From Spirochaetota bacterium (GTDB lineage: Bacteria > Spirochaetota > Spirochaetia > Treponematales > Breznakiellaceae), in the NCBI GenBank assembly GCA_023398155.1, contig JAEWSV010000213.1:1-6254 (forward strand): a stretch of DNA of 6,254 nucleotides, written 5' to 3'. Made by a program: the position numbers and the translations under genes. Numbering within the stretch: the stretch's first letter is position 1; each line of letters starts with the position of its first letter. Below are positions 1-5,571 of the stretch, one piece after another. The notes under the pieces are model-generated. The model was not told the origin of the DNA and did no database searches. It saw only the letters and a list, made by a program, of their open reading frames with translations.

Positions 1-355
1 TCGTAGTGGAAACATGGTACGGCTCGGAGATGTAGTTGGTGTCCTTATTTGCCGTAAACTCGCTGCGGGACGCATAGGTGAACGTCTTGTCGGCGTTGAG
101 CGTCAGCGTGACCTTATTCGTGTTCAGGACGATGTTGGTTCTCGTCTCGACGGTGTTGCCCGAACTAACGGATATCTCGTGTTTCACGAGCACGTCGCCG
201 TCCTCGGTTCCGGACCACGCCGTACCTTCCCAGACGGGGTTGTCGATGAAGGTGAGCTCATCGAGCACCGAATCCGTCGTATCGTCCACGATCTTTTGGC
301 ACGACAAGACGCAGACCGACAGCAATGCCACCCCTACAGCGAGGAAACGTTTCAT
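1..355 (-). CDS. Putative lipoprotein, N-terminal part (runs off the window)
   Basis: The minus-strand frame is open from an ATG at 355-353 to the left edge, giving 118 codons with no stop, so the C-terminus is missing. The protein begins MKRFLAVGVALLSVCVLSC: two basic residues, a hydrophobic stretch (about residues 4-17) and a lipobox VLSC with Cys19 as the probable lipidated residue. This predicts export by Sec, cleavage by signal peptidase II and anchoring in a membrane. The mature part is polar, rich in Thr, Asp, Asn and Ser, and alternates in a way typical of beta strands; Trp42 and Trp47 sit in a W-E-G-T-A-W-S-G segment resembling the start of lipocalin-like beta-barrel lipoproteins, which is only a weak hint. 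A Shine-Dalgarno AAGGGAG lies 6 nt upstream. Base composition is lower in GC than the neighbouring genes (28 of the first 60 bases). Function is unknown. Confidence 0.8.
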   Translation of the reverse strand, partial: MKRFLAVGVALLSVCVLSCQKIVDDTTDSVLDELTFIDNPVWEGTAWSGTEDGDVLVKHEISVSSGNTVETRTNIVLNTNKVTLTLNADKTFTYASRSEFTANKDTNYISEPYHVSTT

Positions 356-361
356 ACTTAA

Positions 362-368
362 CTCCCTT
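362..368 (-). promoter_or_regulatory. Ribosome binding site of the lipoprotein gene
   Basis: Read on the minus strand this is AAGGGAG, 6 nt before the ATG at 355. It supports the start codon chosen for a gene that is cut by the window edge. Confidence 0.65.
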
Positions 369-374
369 TCGACA

Positions 375-391
375 TGATTATTTCATAATCA
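375..391. promoter_or_regulatory. AT-rich palindrome upstream of the lipoprotein gene (operator or 5' UTR hairpin)
   Basis: TGATTAT-TTC-ATAATCA is a perfect inverted repeat with 7-bp arms and a 3-bp centre, 19 to 36 bp before the lipoprotein start codon. It stands out as AT-rich in a GC-rich region. On the minus strand it contains TATGAAAT, which could overlap a -10 element, so the palindrome may be a repressor site covering the promoter or a small hairpin in the leader. No clear -35 box was seen. The role is inferred from symmetry and position only. Confidence 0.4.
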
Positions 392-462
392 GTCGCGAGG
401 GGAGTATATCGTGAATCGAGGCTCCCGCCCTTTCGTTTTTTACTAAATGGAGATGAGGAGGG

Positions 463-505
463 GCGCCAGGAGGGAGAGGCTTCCCCCTCCCCTACCTGAC
501 GGCGC
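463..505 (-). terminator. Long interrupted hairpin just after the acyl-CoA ligase gene, possible terminator
   Basis: Three bases after the end of the ligase gene (stop codon 510-508) the sequence folds into nested arms: 463-467 with 501-505, 468-470 with 495-497, 471-474 with 490-493, and 476-479 with 486-489. That gives 16 base pairs, mostly G-C, around a 6-base loop with two single-base bulges and one 3-base bulge. The position fits transcript termination. The downstream minus-strand sequence is pyrimidine-rich but lacks a proper U-run, so it may be a weak or Rho-assisted terminator, or a 3'-end stabilising hairpin. Confidence 0.45.
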
Positions 506-507
506 TC

Positions 508-2157
508 CTACGTCGCTATCCCCAGTTCCTTGACCTTCTCCGCGCCGAGCTCGCGGAGCTTGTACTTCTGGATCTTGCCGCTCGCGGTCTGGGGGAAGGA
601 ATCCACGAAGAAGACGTACTTGGGGATCTTGAAGCGGCTGATCTTGCCGCGGCAGAAGTCCTGGACTTCTTCCTCGGTGAGGCGGGCGCCGTCCTTGAGG
701 ATCACGAAGGCCCCGACCTCCTCGCCGTACTTGACGCTCGCGATGCCGACCACCTGCACGTCCTTGATGCCCGCCATCGTGTACAGGAATTCCTCGATCT
801 CCTTGGGGTACACGTTCTCGCCGCCGCGGATGATCATGTCCTTGATGCGTCCGGTCACCTTGAAGTTGCCGTTCGCGTCCTTCACGCCCAGGTCGCCGGA
901 GTGGAGCCAGCCCATCGAATCGATGCACTTGGCGGTGGCCTCGGGCATGCGGTAGTAGCCCTTCATGACGTTATAGCCGCGGCAGCAGAGCTCGCCTTGT
1001 ACGTCGACGGGACACTCCTCGTTCGTCTCGGGATTACGCACCGAGACCTCCACGCCGGGGAGCTCGCGGCCGACGGTGCCCACCTTCACCTCTATGGGGT
1101 CGTCGGTCCGAGTCTGGGTCATGACCGGGGAAGACTCGGTGAGGCCATAGGCGATGGTGACCTCGCCCGCGTGCATGTCGTCGATCACGCGCTTCATCAC
1201 CTCCATCGGACAGGGGGAACCCGCCATGATGCCCGTCCGGAGGCTCGTGGTGTCGAAGAGCTTGAACATGGGGTGGTTGAGTTCGGTGATGAACATGGTC
1301 GGCACGCCGTAGAGCGCCGTGCACTTCTCCTTCTGCACCGTGGCCAGCACGATGAGGGGATCGAAGTTCTCCAGGATGGCCGCGGCCGCCCCGTGGGTGA
1401 CGACCGCCATCATGCCGAGCACGAGGCCGAAGCAGTGGAAGAGGGGCACGGGGAGGCACACGATGTCCTTCTCCGTGAACTTCTGGCACTCGCCGATGGA
1501 GAAACCGTTGTTGAGGATGTTCCGGTGGGTGAGCATGACGCCCTTCGGGAAGCCGGTGGTCCCCGAGGTGTACTGCATGTTCACCACGTCGTTCCGGTCG
1601 CAGGCCGCCTCCGCGGCGGCGAGGGCTGCCGCGTCGCCGTGGCGGCCGAGGAGGAGGAGCTCGCTCAGGTTGTACATGCCGCGGTGTTTCTGGGGCCCGA
1701 TGTAGATGACGCTCTTGAGGCAGGGGAAGCGCGCGGATTCGAGCCTGCCGCGTTCGGCCTCCTTGAGCTCGCTCACCAGTTCGTTCACCATCGCCACGTA
1801 GTCGGAGTCCTTGAAGCCGTCCACGATGGCCAAGGCCTGGAGGTCGGCCTGGCGCACCAGGTACTCCAGCTCGTGCGACTTATAGCTCGTGTTGACCGTC
1901 ACGAGCACCACGCCGATCCGCGCCGTGGCGAAGAGGAACGTGTTCCAGTCGGGGACGTTGTTGGCCCAGATGCCGAGGTGGTCGCCTTTTTTGAGTCCGA
2001 TGGCGAGGAGCCCTTTTGCCAGCTCGTCCACGCGCCGGTCGAATTCGCCATAGGTGAACCGGAGTCCGCGGTCGGAGTAGATGATGAAATCGTGGTCGGG
2101 GGCCGTTCTGGCCTTCTCGCGCAGCAGGGCGCCGAGGGTGATCTCTATGGTATCCAT
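508..2157 (-). CDS. AMP-forming acyl-CoA synthetase (fatty-acid--CoA ligase)
   Basis: This 549-residue protein belongs to the ANL adenylating superfamily. It would activate a carboxylic acid with ATP to an acyl-adenylate and transfer it to CoA, in the cytoplasm. The family motifs are all present in order: phosphate-binding loop YTSGTTGFPKG (residues 196-206), YGLTESSP (337-344), SGDLG (420-424), the hinge GRIKD (436-440), RGGENVYP (444-451), and the C-terminal catalytic lysine in TASGK (Lys528). The length is normal for fatty-acyl-CoA synthetases, and the motif wording resembles the ACSF2/medium-chain-type ligases. Exact chain length cannot be read from the sequence. It is the second gene of an operon: the stop codon of the XRE-cupin regulator lies 10 bp upstream, directly before this gene's GGAGGT ribosome binding site. 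Likely roles are uptake and activation of exogenous short- or medium-chain acids, or lipid recycling. No catalytic residue appears to be missing. Confidence 0.95.
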   Translation of the reverse strand: MDTIEITLGALLREKARTAPDHDFIIYSDRGLRFTYGEFDRRVDELAKGLLAIGLKKGDHLGIWANNVPDWNTFLFATARIGVVLVTVNTSYKSHELEYLVRQADLQALAIVDGFKDSDYVAMVNELVSELKEAERGRLESARFPCLKSVIYIGPQKHRGMYNLSELLLLGRHGDAAALAAAEAACDRNDVVNMQYTSGTTGFPKGVMLTHRNILNNGFSIGECQKFTEKDIVCLPVPLFHCFGLVLGMMAVVTHGAAAAILENFDPLIVLATVQKEKCTALYGVPTMFITELNHPMFKLFDTTSLRTGIMAGSPCPMEVMKRVIDDMHAGEVTIAYGLTESSPVMTQTRTDDPIEVKVGTVGRELPGVEVSVRNPETNEECPVDVQGELCCRGYNVMKGYYRMPEATAKCIDSMGWLHSGDLGVKDANGNFKVTGRIKDMIIRGGENVYPKEIEEFLYTMAGIKDVQVVGIASVKYGEEVGAFVILKDGARLTEEEVQDFCRGKISRFKIPKYVFFVDSFPQTASGKIQKYKLRELGAEKVKELGIAT

Positions 2158-2161
2158 GCGG

Positions 2162-2167
2162 ACCTCC
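2162..2167 (-). promoter_or_regulatory. Ribosome binding site of the ligase gene, abutting the upstream stop codon
   Basis: On the minus strand GGAGGT lies 4 nt before the ligase ATG (2157) and starts directly after the TAG (2170-2168) of the regulator gene. A ribosome terminating on the regulator would cover this site, which suggests translational coupling and fixes the ligase start. Confidence 0.7.
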
Positions 2168-2770
2168 CTAGAAGGGCGCGTACACGACGGCGAGGATGCG
2201 GGCGTCTTTCCCGCCCGCCGCGCCCACGTGGTGCGGCACGATGGAGTCGTAGTAGATCGAGTCGCCCGCGGCGAGCTCGTGGCGCTCCGAGCCGTAGACC
2301 ACCTCTATCGCGCCGGAGAGGACGTGGATGAATTCCTCCCCCTCGTGGCTGGAGGGCAGGGCCGCGGCCGATTCGCTCCCGACGTCCACGATGAAGGGCT
2401 CCATGTGGCGGCCGCCCTTGCCCGCGGCGAGGGCCTTGAAATCCAGGCCGGCGCGGGGGGCCGCTCCCGAGGGGGCGGGAACTACGGCGGCGTCCTGGCC
2501 GGAAGTGAAGCGAACGGAACTGGAGAGGGCGGATGCGCGGGAGATGACCGGCCCGAGCTCTTCCTGGTCGTCCATGAAGGTCCCGAGGCGTACGCCGAGG
2601 GCCCGCGCGATCTTCACGAGGGGCGCCAGGTCCGGCACGAAGCCTTCGTCCTCTATCCGCGCGATGAGCGCGACGTCGAGCCCGCTCCGCTCGGCGAGCG
2701 CCTGCCGGTCCAGCTTGTGGATTTCCCTGATCCGCGCGATACGGTCGCCGACCCTTCTCGTCTGAGCCAT
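2168..2770 (-). CDS. XRE-family transcriptional regulator with C-terminal cupin sensor domain
   Basis: The 200-residue protein starts MAQTRRVGDRIARI. Residues 7-62 form an XRE/Cro-type helix-turn-helix, with helix 2 around LDRQALAERSGL (20-31) and the recognition helix in the following DVALIARIEDEG. A Ala/Ser/Pro-rich linker (about 77-115) leads to a cupin_2 beta-barrel. Its first motif is HEGEEFIHVLSGAIEV (142-157) and its second GDSIYYDSIVPHHV (169-182), giving His142, Glu146 and His181 as possible metal or ligand contacts. Proteins of this design (for example PuuR-like and related HTH-cupin regulators) bind DNA and sense small molecules through the cupin. The ATG at 2770 has AGGAGG 4 nt upstream; the frame could extend to 2845, but that extension is Arg-rich, unlike the family, and lacks this ribosome site. 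Being first in an operon with the ligase, it probably regulates that operon; ligand and sign of regulation are unknown. Confidence 0.92.
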   Translation of the reverse strand: MAQTRRVGDRIARIREIHKLDRQALAERSGLDVALIARIEDEGFVPDLAPLVKIARALGVRLGTFMDDQEELGPVISRASALSSSVRFTSGQDAAVVPAPSGAAPRAGLDFKALAAGKGGRHMEPFIVDVGSESAAALPSSHEGEEFIHVLSGAIEVVYGSERHELAAGDSIYYDSIVPHHVGAAGGKDARILAVVYAPF

Positions 2771-2774
2771 GATT

Positions 2775-2780
2775 CCTCCT
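2775..2780 (-). promoter_or_regulatory. Ribosome binding site that fixes the XRE-cupin start
   Basis: On the minus strand this is a perfect AGGAGG, 4 nt before the ATG at 2770. It decides in favour of the 200-residue product over a 225-residue version starting at 2845. Confidence 0.8.
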
Positions 2781-2840
2781 CGGTTCCGGCAGGTCAGACG
2801 ACCGCCGCCCCTTCGAGCATACCGGCGCCGTCGCGATTCC

Positions 2841-2857
2841 ATCAAGCCGATATCAAG
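2841..2857. promoter_or_regulatory. Direct hexamer repeat one helical turn apart, possible regulator site
   Basis: ATCAAG occurs at 2841-2846 and again at 2852-2857 (CTTGAT twice on the minus strand), 11 bp from start to start, so both copies face the same side of the helix. It lies 71-87 bp upstream of the XRE-cupin start codon. The copies also contain TTGAT, which resembles a -35 box. This could be an autoregulatory site, but two hexamers can arise by chance. Confidence 0.25.
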
Positions 2858-3008
2858 AAAAATGTATCTCTACTTAATGCTCGGTAGCGGGAATAAAACC
2901 GCGCCGCCCCGCGCCGTACGTCCCCCGGGTCGCCGGGAGGCCGCGACCGCAAGCCGCGGCGCCGGGAGCGGGGCCTCAATTGACGAAAAGGGCCGTACGA
3001 ATCACAAT

Positions 3009-3013
3009 GGAGG
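3009..3013 (+). promoter_or_regulatory. Ribosome binding site of the PilZ gene
   Basis: GGAGG sits 4 nt before the ATG at 3018 and selects this start, which places the RxxxR motif at residue 5 as is usual in short PilZ proteins. Confidence 0.7.
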
Positions 3014-3017
3014 GTGT

Positions 3018-3365
3018 ATGCTCGAGCACCGAAAAACCCCCCGCTATGCATCCATCGCCCACGCCAAGGTCTTCGGGCTCACCGTCGGCGACGCCGTCTT
3101 GCGCGATCTCAGCATCACCGGTTGCCGCTTAGAATTCAGCGCGGCCGTCGCCCTGACCGAGGGCAGCCGCTACAAGCTCGTCATCCAACCGGAGGACGTC
3201 GCCGAGGTGGAGGACTTCGAGCTGGAGGTGGAAGCCCGGTGGAGCCGCGCCGACTACGACTCCTTTGAAGTGGGGTTCTCCATCCTCGCCTCTCCGAAGG
3301 GCAAGGCCTTCCTGCGGTACGTCGACTATCTCGCGTGGCTTTCCAAGAGCGCGGCGGAAGTATGA
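3018..3365 (+). CDS. Single-domain PilZ protein, predicted c-di-GMP receptor
   Basis: This 115-residue protein has the two parts of the PilZ c-di-GMP signature: RKTPR (RxxxR, residues 5-9) close to the N-terminus and DLSITG ([D/N]xSxxG, residues 30-35). The rest alternates hydrophobic and charged residues as expected for the PilZ six-stranded beta-barrel, followed by a C-terminal helix (about residues 94-112). Both arginines and the Asp/Ser/Gly are intact, so binding of cyclic-di-GMP is expected. There is no signal peptide, membrane segment or output domain, so it should act in the cytoplasm by docking to a partner protein. The ATG at 3018 has GGAGG 4 nt upstream; the frame is open further 5', but that part is not PilZ-like. 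The 3' end overlaps the next gene by four bases (ATGA), implying co-translation with an rRNA methyltransferase. The downstream target is unknown. Confidence 0.9.
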   Translation: MLEHRKTPRYASIAHAKVFGLTVGDAVLRDLSITGCRLEFSAAVALTEGSRYKLVIQPEDVAEVEDFELEVEARWSRADYDSFEVGFSILASPKGKAFLRYVDYLAWLSKSAAEV

Positions 3366-4288
3366 TCGGAACGCCGCTCGGCGGCCTCGTGTATCATTCG
3401 ATAGAGGATTTCGATCGGCACCTGGAAGCCGAGCTCGGCGGAGTCGACGCGTCATGGGGGCCCTTCCGCTTCGCCGCGGGAGAAGCGCGGGAAGCGTACT
3501 GGTGCCGCAACGTCTGGCTCGAGCCCTTCCGCCTGGAATTCGGATCGATCTCCGAGGCGGCGACCGCCCTCCGTTCGATCCAGCGGAACTGGGCGCCGAC
3601 GCTGTTCACGCAGTTCCGCCGCGGCGAGCTCATCCGGGCCAAGCTCCCGCCCATCGCCGACAAGCCGCGACCCTTCCCCTGGACGCTGCCCGACAGCCCG
3701 ATGGGCGCCTGGACCCTGCTCGACGAGCATACCCTCGTGGGCTCCGCCCGCTGTTCCAGCCCCTTCCCCGGCGGCGTCCTGGAATTCGCGGAAGACAAGC
3801 TCGGCCCGCCGAGCCGCGCCTATCTCAAGCTCCAGGAAGCCCTGGTACGCGCCCGCCGCTTTCCCCGCCCGGGGGAGCGTTGCCTGGACGCGGGGGCCAC
3901 GCCGGGAGGCTGGACCTGGGTGCTCGCCGGCCTCGGCGCCGACGTAACCGCGGTGGACCGCGCTCCGCTGGACGACCGCGTCATGGCGATGCCCAACGTA
4001 ACCTACTTGAAGCACGACGCCTTCACGCTGAAGCCGGAGGACATCGGGCCGATCGACTGGCTGTGCTCGGACGTGATATGCTATCCCCCGCGGCTCCTGG
4101 AATGGGTGGAGCGGTGGCTCGCGTCCGGGCTCTGCCGCAACTTCGTGTGCACGATCAAGATGCAGGGCGAACCGGACCGGGAGACCACGCGGGCTTTCGC
4201 GGCCATTCCCGGCGGATCGGTAGTCCACCTCCACTACAACAAGCACGAACTCACCTGGATACGGACCGCCGAGCAAGAATCAATCTGA
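3362..4288 (+). CDS. RlmM-like 23S rRNA (cytidine-2'-O-)-methyltransferase, FtsJ fold
   Basis: The 308-residue protein has a C-terminal FtsJ/RrmJ-type Rossmann methyltransferase domain (about 150-300). The SAM-binding motif I is LDAGATPGGWTW (175-186). The K-D-K-E catalytic tetrad of 2'-O-ribose methyltransferases is visible: Lys156 (AYLKLQEA), Asp237 (CSDVICYPP), Lys266 (CTIKMQG) and Glu296 (NKHELTWI). Motif wording closely follows E. coli RlmM, which methylates C2498 of 23S rRNA: CPGGWT versus TPGGWT, and a W-L-x-x-G-x-C-R segment before the second lysine. The N-terminal 150 residues are less recognisable and may correspond to the RlmM N-terminal and THUMP regions; the protein is shorter than the E. 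coli one (366 residues). The chosen ATG overlaps the pilZ stop as ATGA; a GTG at 3335 in frame is possible but would overlap pilZ more deeply. The role as an rRNA 2'-O-methyltransferase is well supported; the exact target nucleotide is inferred. Confidence 0.85.
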   Translation: MIGTPLGGLVYHSIEDFDRHLEAELGGVDASWGPFRFAAGEAREAYWCRNVWLEPFRLEFGSISEAATALRSIQRNWAPTLFTQFRRGELIRAKLPPIADKPRPFPWTLPDSPMGAWTLLDEHTLVGSARCSSPFPGGVLEFAEDKLGPPSRAYLKLQEALVRARRFPRPGERCLDAGATPGGWTWVLAGLGADVTAVDRAPLDDRVMAMPNVTYLKHDAFTLKPEDIGPIDWLCSDVICYPPRLLEWVERWLASGLCRNFVCTIKMQGEPDRETTRAFAAIPGGSVVHLHYNKHELTWIRTAEQESI

Positions 4289-4291
4289 CAA

Positions 4292-4319
4292 TTGAACAAA
4301 TCCTGATAGAGTGTTAAAT
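4292..4319 (+). promoter_or_regulatory. Candidate sigma-70-type promoter for the RlmL-like gene
   Basis: In the AT-rich 38-bp gap between the two methyltransferase genes, TTGAAC (4292-4297) and TTAAAT (4314-4319) are 16 bp apart, each matching consensus at four of six positions. A transcript from here would start about 7 nt later, at or next to the ATG at 4327, leaving little or no leader. The AT-rich gap is conspicuous against the flanking genes. Prediction only. Confidence 0.35.
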
Positions 4320-4326
4320 TGTTTCC

Positions 4327-5571
4327 ATGTATACTGCGGTCGCCCTCTGCGCCGTCGGCGCTGAGAAGGCGCTATCCAACGAATTGCGTAAAATCGACCT
4401 CGCCGTCCTTTACTCCGGTTTCGGGCGCGTCCGCTTCCAGGCCGAGCTCGCCGGACTGTACCGCGCCCTCCTTTCGCTCAGGACCGCCGACCGCGTCCTC
4501 CTGGAAGCCGCGAGCTTTCCCGCCGCCGATTTCGAGGCCCTATTCGAAGGCGCCCGCGCGATAGCCTGGCCGGACCTGGTGCCCCGCGGCGCCCACCCCG
4601 TGGTAACGAAGGTCCGCGCCAACCGGTCCGCGCTCACCGCCGAAACGAGCGTGCAAGCCGTGGTCCATAAGGCCGTCGCCGACCGGCTCTGCGCGGCCTG
4701 GGGCGTTTCGCGTCTGGGCGAAGACGGACAAGCCGCGGAAATCCGCGTATACCTGGAAAAGGACGTCGCCTCCATCCTCGTGGACCTCTCCGGCGAGCCC
4801 CTCTTCCGCCGCGGGTACCGGACCGAGGGCGGCGCGGCCCCCCTCCGCGAAACGACCGCCGCGGCGATTCTCCTCCTCATGGGTTGGCGACGAAAATTCC
4901 CCCTCTACGACCCCTTCTGCGGGTCCGGCACCTTCGCGATCGAGGCGGCCCTCTACGCCTGGGACGCCGCGCCGGGGCTCGGCCGATCCTTCGCCCTCTC
5001 GGACCTCCTCATCGGCGACCGGAACGTGGAGGCCGAAACGCGGTCGGCCCTCGCCGCCAAGGTGAATTTCGCCAACGTGATCCGCATCGCCGGCAGCGAC
5101 GTGGACGGGCGGGCCGTCTCCATCGCGCGATCGAACGCGGAGCGGGCCTTCGAACTCGCGCGCGGCATCGCGCCCGGCGCGGGCATCCGCCTCCCCGGCG
5201 TCGCCGCCGCGGGCTCCGCGAGCACCTCGGGAGGAACGGAGCGAGCCGCCCTCCCCTCCTTCAGCGTCCTCCCGATGGAAAAAGCCCGGGCCGCCGAGGC
5301 CGAGGGCTTCCTCGTCATGAACCCGCCCTACGGCGAGCGGCTCGGCGACGTGGAGCAGGCGGAACGGACCTACCGGGACATGGGCTCGCTCGTCGACTCC
5401 TTCGCCGGCTGGAACATGGGCGTGATCACGAACCACCCGGGCTTCGAATCCCATTTCGGCTACGCCGCCGCTTCCGTACGGGAAATCACCAACGGAGCCC
5501 TGCGCTCCTATCTATACACGTATGACCGCTTGGGGAGAAGGAACGATGTCGATCGTCGTCGAGCACGATAA
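4327..5571 (+). CDS. RlmL-like 23S rRNA (guanine-N2-)-methyltransferase, THUMP + UPF0020 domains
   Basis: The 414-residue protein has an N-terminal ferredoxin-like/THUMP region (about 1-155), for RNA binding. After the typical linker LSGEPLFRRGYR (154-165) and PLRETTAAAILL (172-183) comes a Rossmann methyltransferase domain. SAM motif I is DPFCGSGTFAIEAA (195-208), the acidic motif is SDVDGRAV (257-264) and the catalytic NPPYGERL is at 332-339. The order matches bacterial RlmL/YpsC proteins, which methylate N2 of G2445 in 23S rRNA; no RlmK domain follows, unlike the E. coli RlmKL fusion. Residues about 279-311 are a Gly/Ala/Ser-rich insertion between motifs, encoded partly by a nested palindrome. 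No Shine-Dalgarno site precedes the ATG, and a possible promoter ends just before it. The last 14 residues (RLGRRNDVDRRRAR) lie beyond the conserved YLYTYD end and their codons run into tetR. Enzyme class is firm; target position is inferred. Confidence 0.9.
   Translation: MYTAVALCAVGAEKALSNELRKIDLAVLYSGFGRVRFQAELAGLYRALLSLRTADRVLLEAASFPAADFEALFEGARAIAWPDLVPRGAHPVVTKVRANRSALTAETSVQAVVHKAVADRLCAAWGVSRLGEDGQAAEIRVYLEKDVASILVDLSGEPLFRRGYRTEGGAAPLRETTAAAILLLMGWRRKFPLYDPFCGSGTFAIEAALYAWDAAPGLGRSFALSDLLIGDRNVEAETRSALAAKVNFANVIRIAGSDVDGRAVSIARSNAERAFELARGIAPGAGIRLPGVAAAGSASTSGGTERAALPSFSVLPMEKARAAEAEGFLVMNPPYGERLGDVEQAERTYRDMGSLVDSFAGWNMGVITNHPGFESHFGYAAASVREITNGALRSYLYTYDRLGRRNDVDRRRAR
5213..5242. 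repeat. Nested palindrome inside the RlmL-like gene
   Basis: GCTCCG (5213-5218) pairs with CGGAGC (5237-5242), and inside it CCTC (5225-5228) pairs with GAGG (5231-5234) around a GG centre. It lies in the segment encoding a Gly/Ala/Ser-rich loop that seems additional to the family core. It could be an in-frame palindromic insertion or simply a chance structure in low-complexity GC-rich DNA. Confidence 0.35.
5536..5541 (+). promoter_or_regulatory. Ribosome binding site that fixes the tetR start
   Basis: AGAAGG lies 4 nt before the ATG at 5546, with GGGGAG partly overlapping it slightly upstream (5532-5537). This favours 5546 over the in-frame ATG at 5522, which has no purine-rich site in front. 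The site lies inside the 3' end of the RlmL-like gene. Confidence 0.6.

Larger units (their letters stand above)
2771..3017. promoter_or_regulatory. Divergent intergenic region between the XRE-cupin and PilZ genes
   Basis: This 247-bp stretch separates two divergently transcribed units and must hold a promoter for each. It has an AT-rich patch at about 2850-2900 between very GC-rich flanks; that patch is the best place for promoters, but no convincing -35/-10 pair was found there. The direct repeat ATCAAG at 2841-2846 and 2852-2857 has an 11-bp period. The remainder (2900-2975) is GC-rich with short chance-level palindromes. No small ORF with a good ribosome site was seen. Confidence 0.5.

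Noticed and set aside
14..361. A plus-strand frame of 115 codons in the first 361 bases
   Set aside because: It lies antisense to the lipoprotein frame, which has a signal peptide, lipobox and ribosome binding site.
901..2331. A 476-codon open frame on the plus strand opposite the acyl-CoA ligase
   Set aside because: It is a His/Glu/Arg/Gly-rich antisense shadow produced by GC-rich codon use; the opposite strand has complete ligase motifs.
2771..2845. N-terminal extension of the XRE-cupin protein to an ATG at 2845
   Set aside because: The extra 25 residues are Arg/Gly-rich and unlike the family, and a perfect AGGAGG precedes the ATG at 2770.
2980..3008. TTGACG and CACAAT with a 17-bp spacer as a pilZ promoter
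   Set aside because: Transcription would begin near 3015, leaving the GGAGG at 3009-3013 out of the mRNA, so it conflicts with the clear ribosome site; it may be chance.
3265..4317. A 350-codon plus-strand frame overlapping the RlmM-like gene
   Set aside because: The translation is low-complexity and rich in Arg, Pro and Gly, whereas the other frame holds SAM and K-D-K-E motifs.
4540..5454. A 304-codon minus-strand frame opposite the RlmL-like gene
   Set aside because: Gly/Glu/Arg/Val-rich shadow with no recognisable domain; the plus strand carries DPFCGSGT and NPPY motifs.
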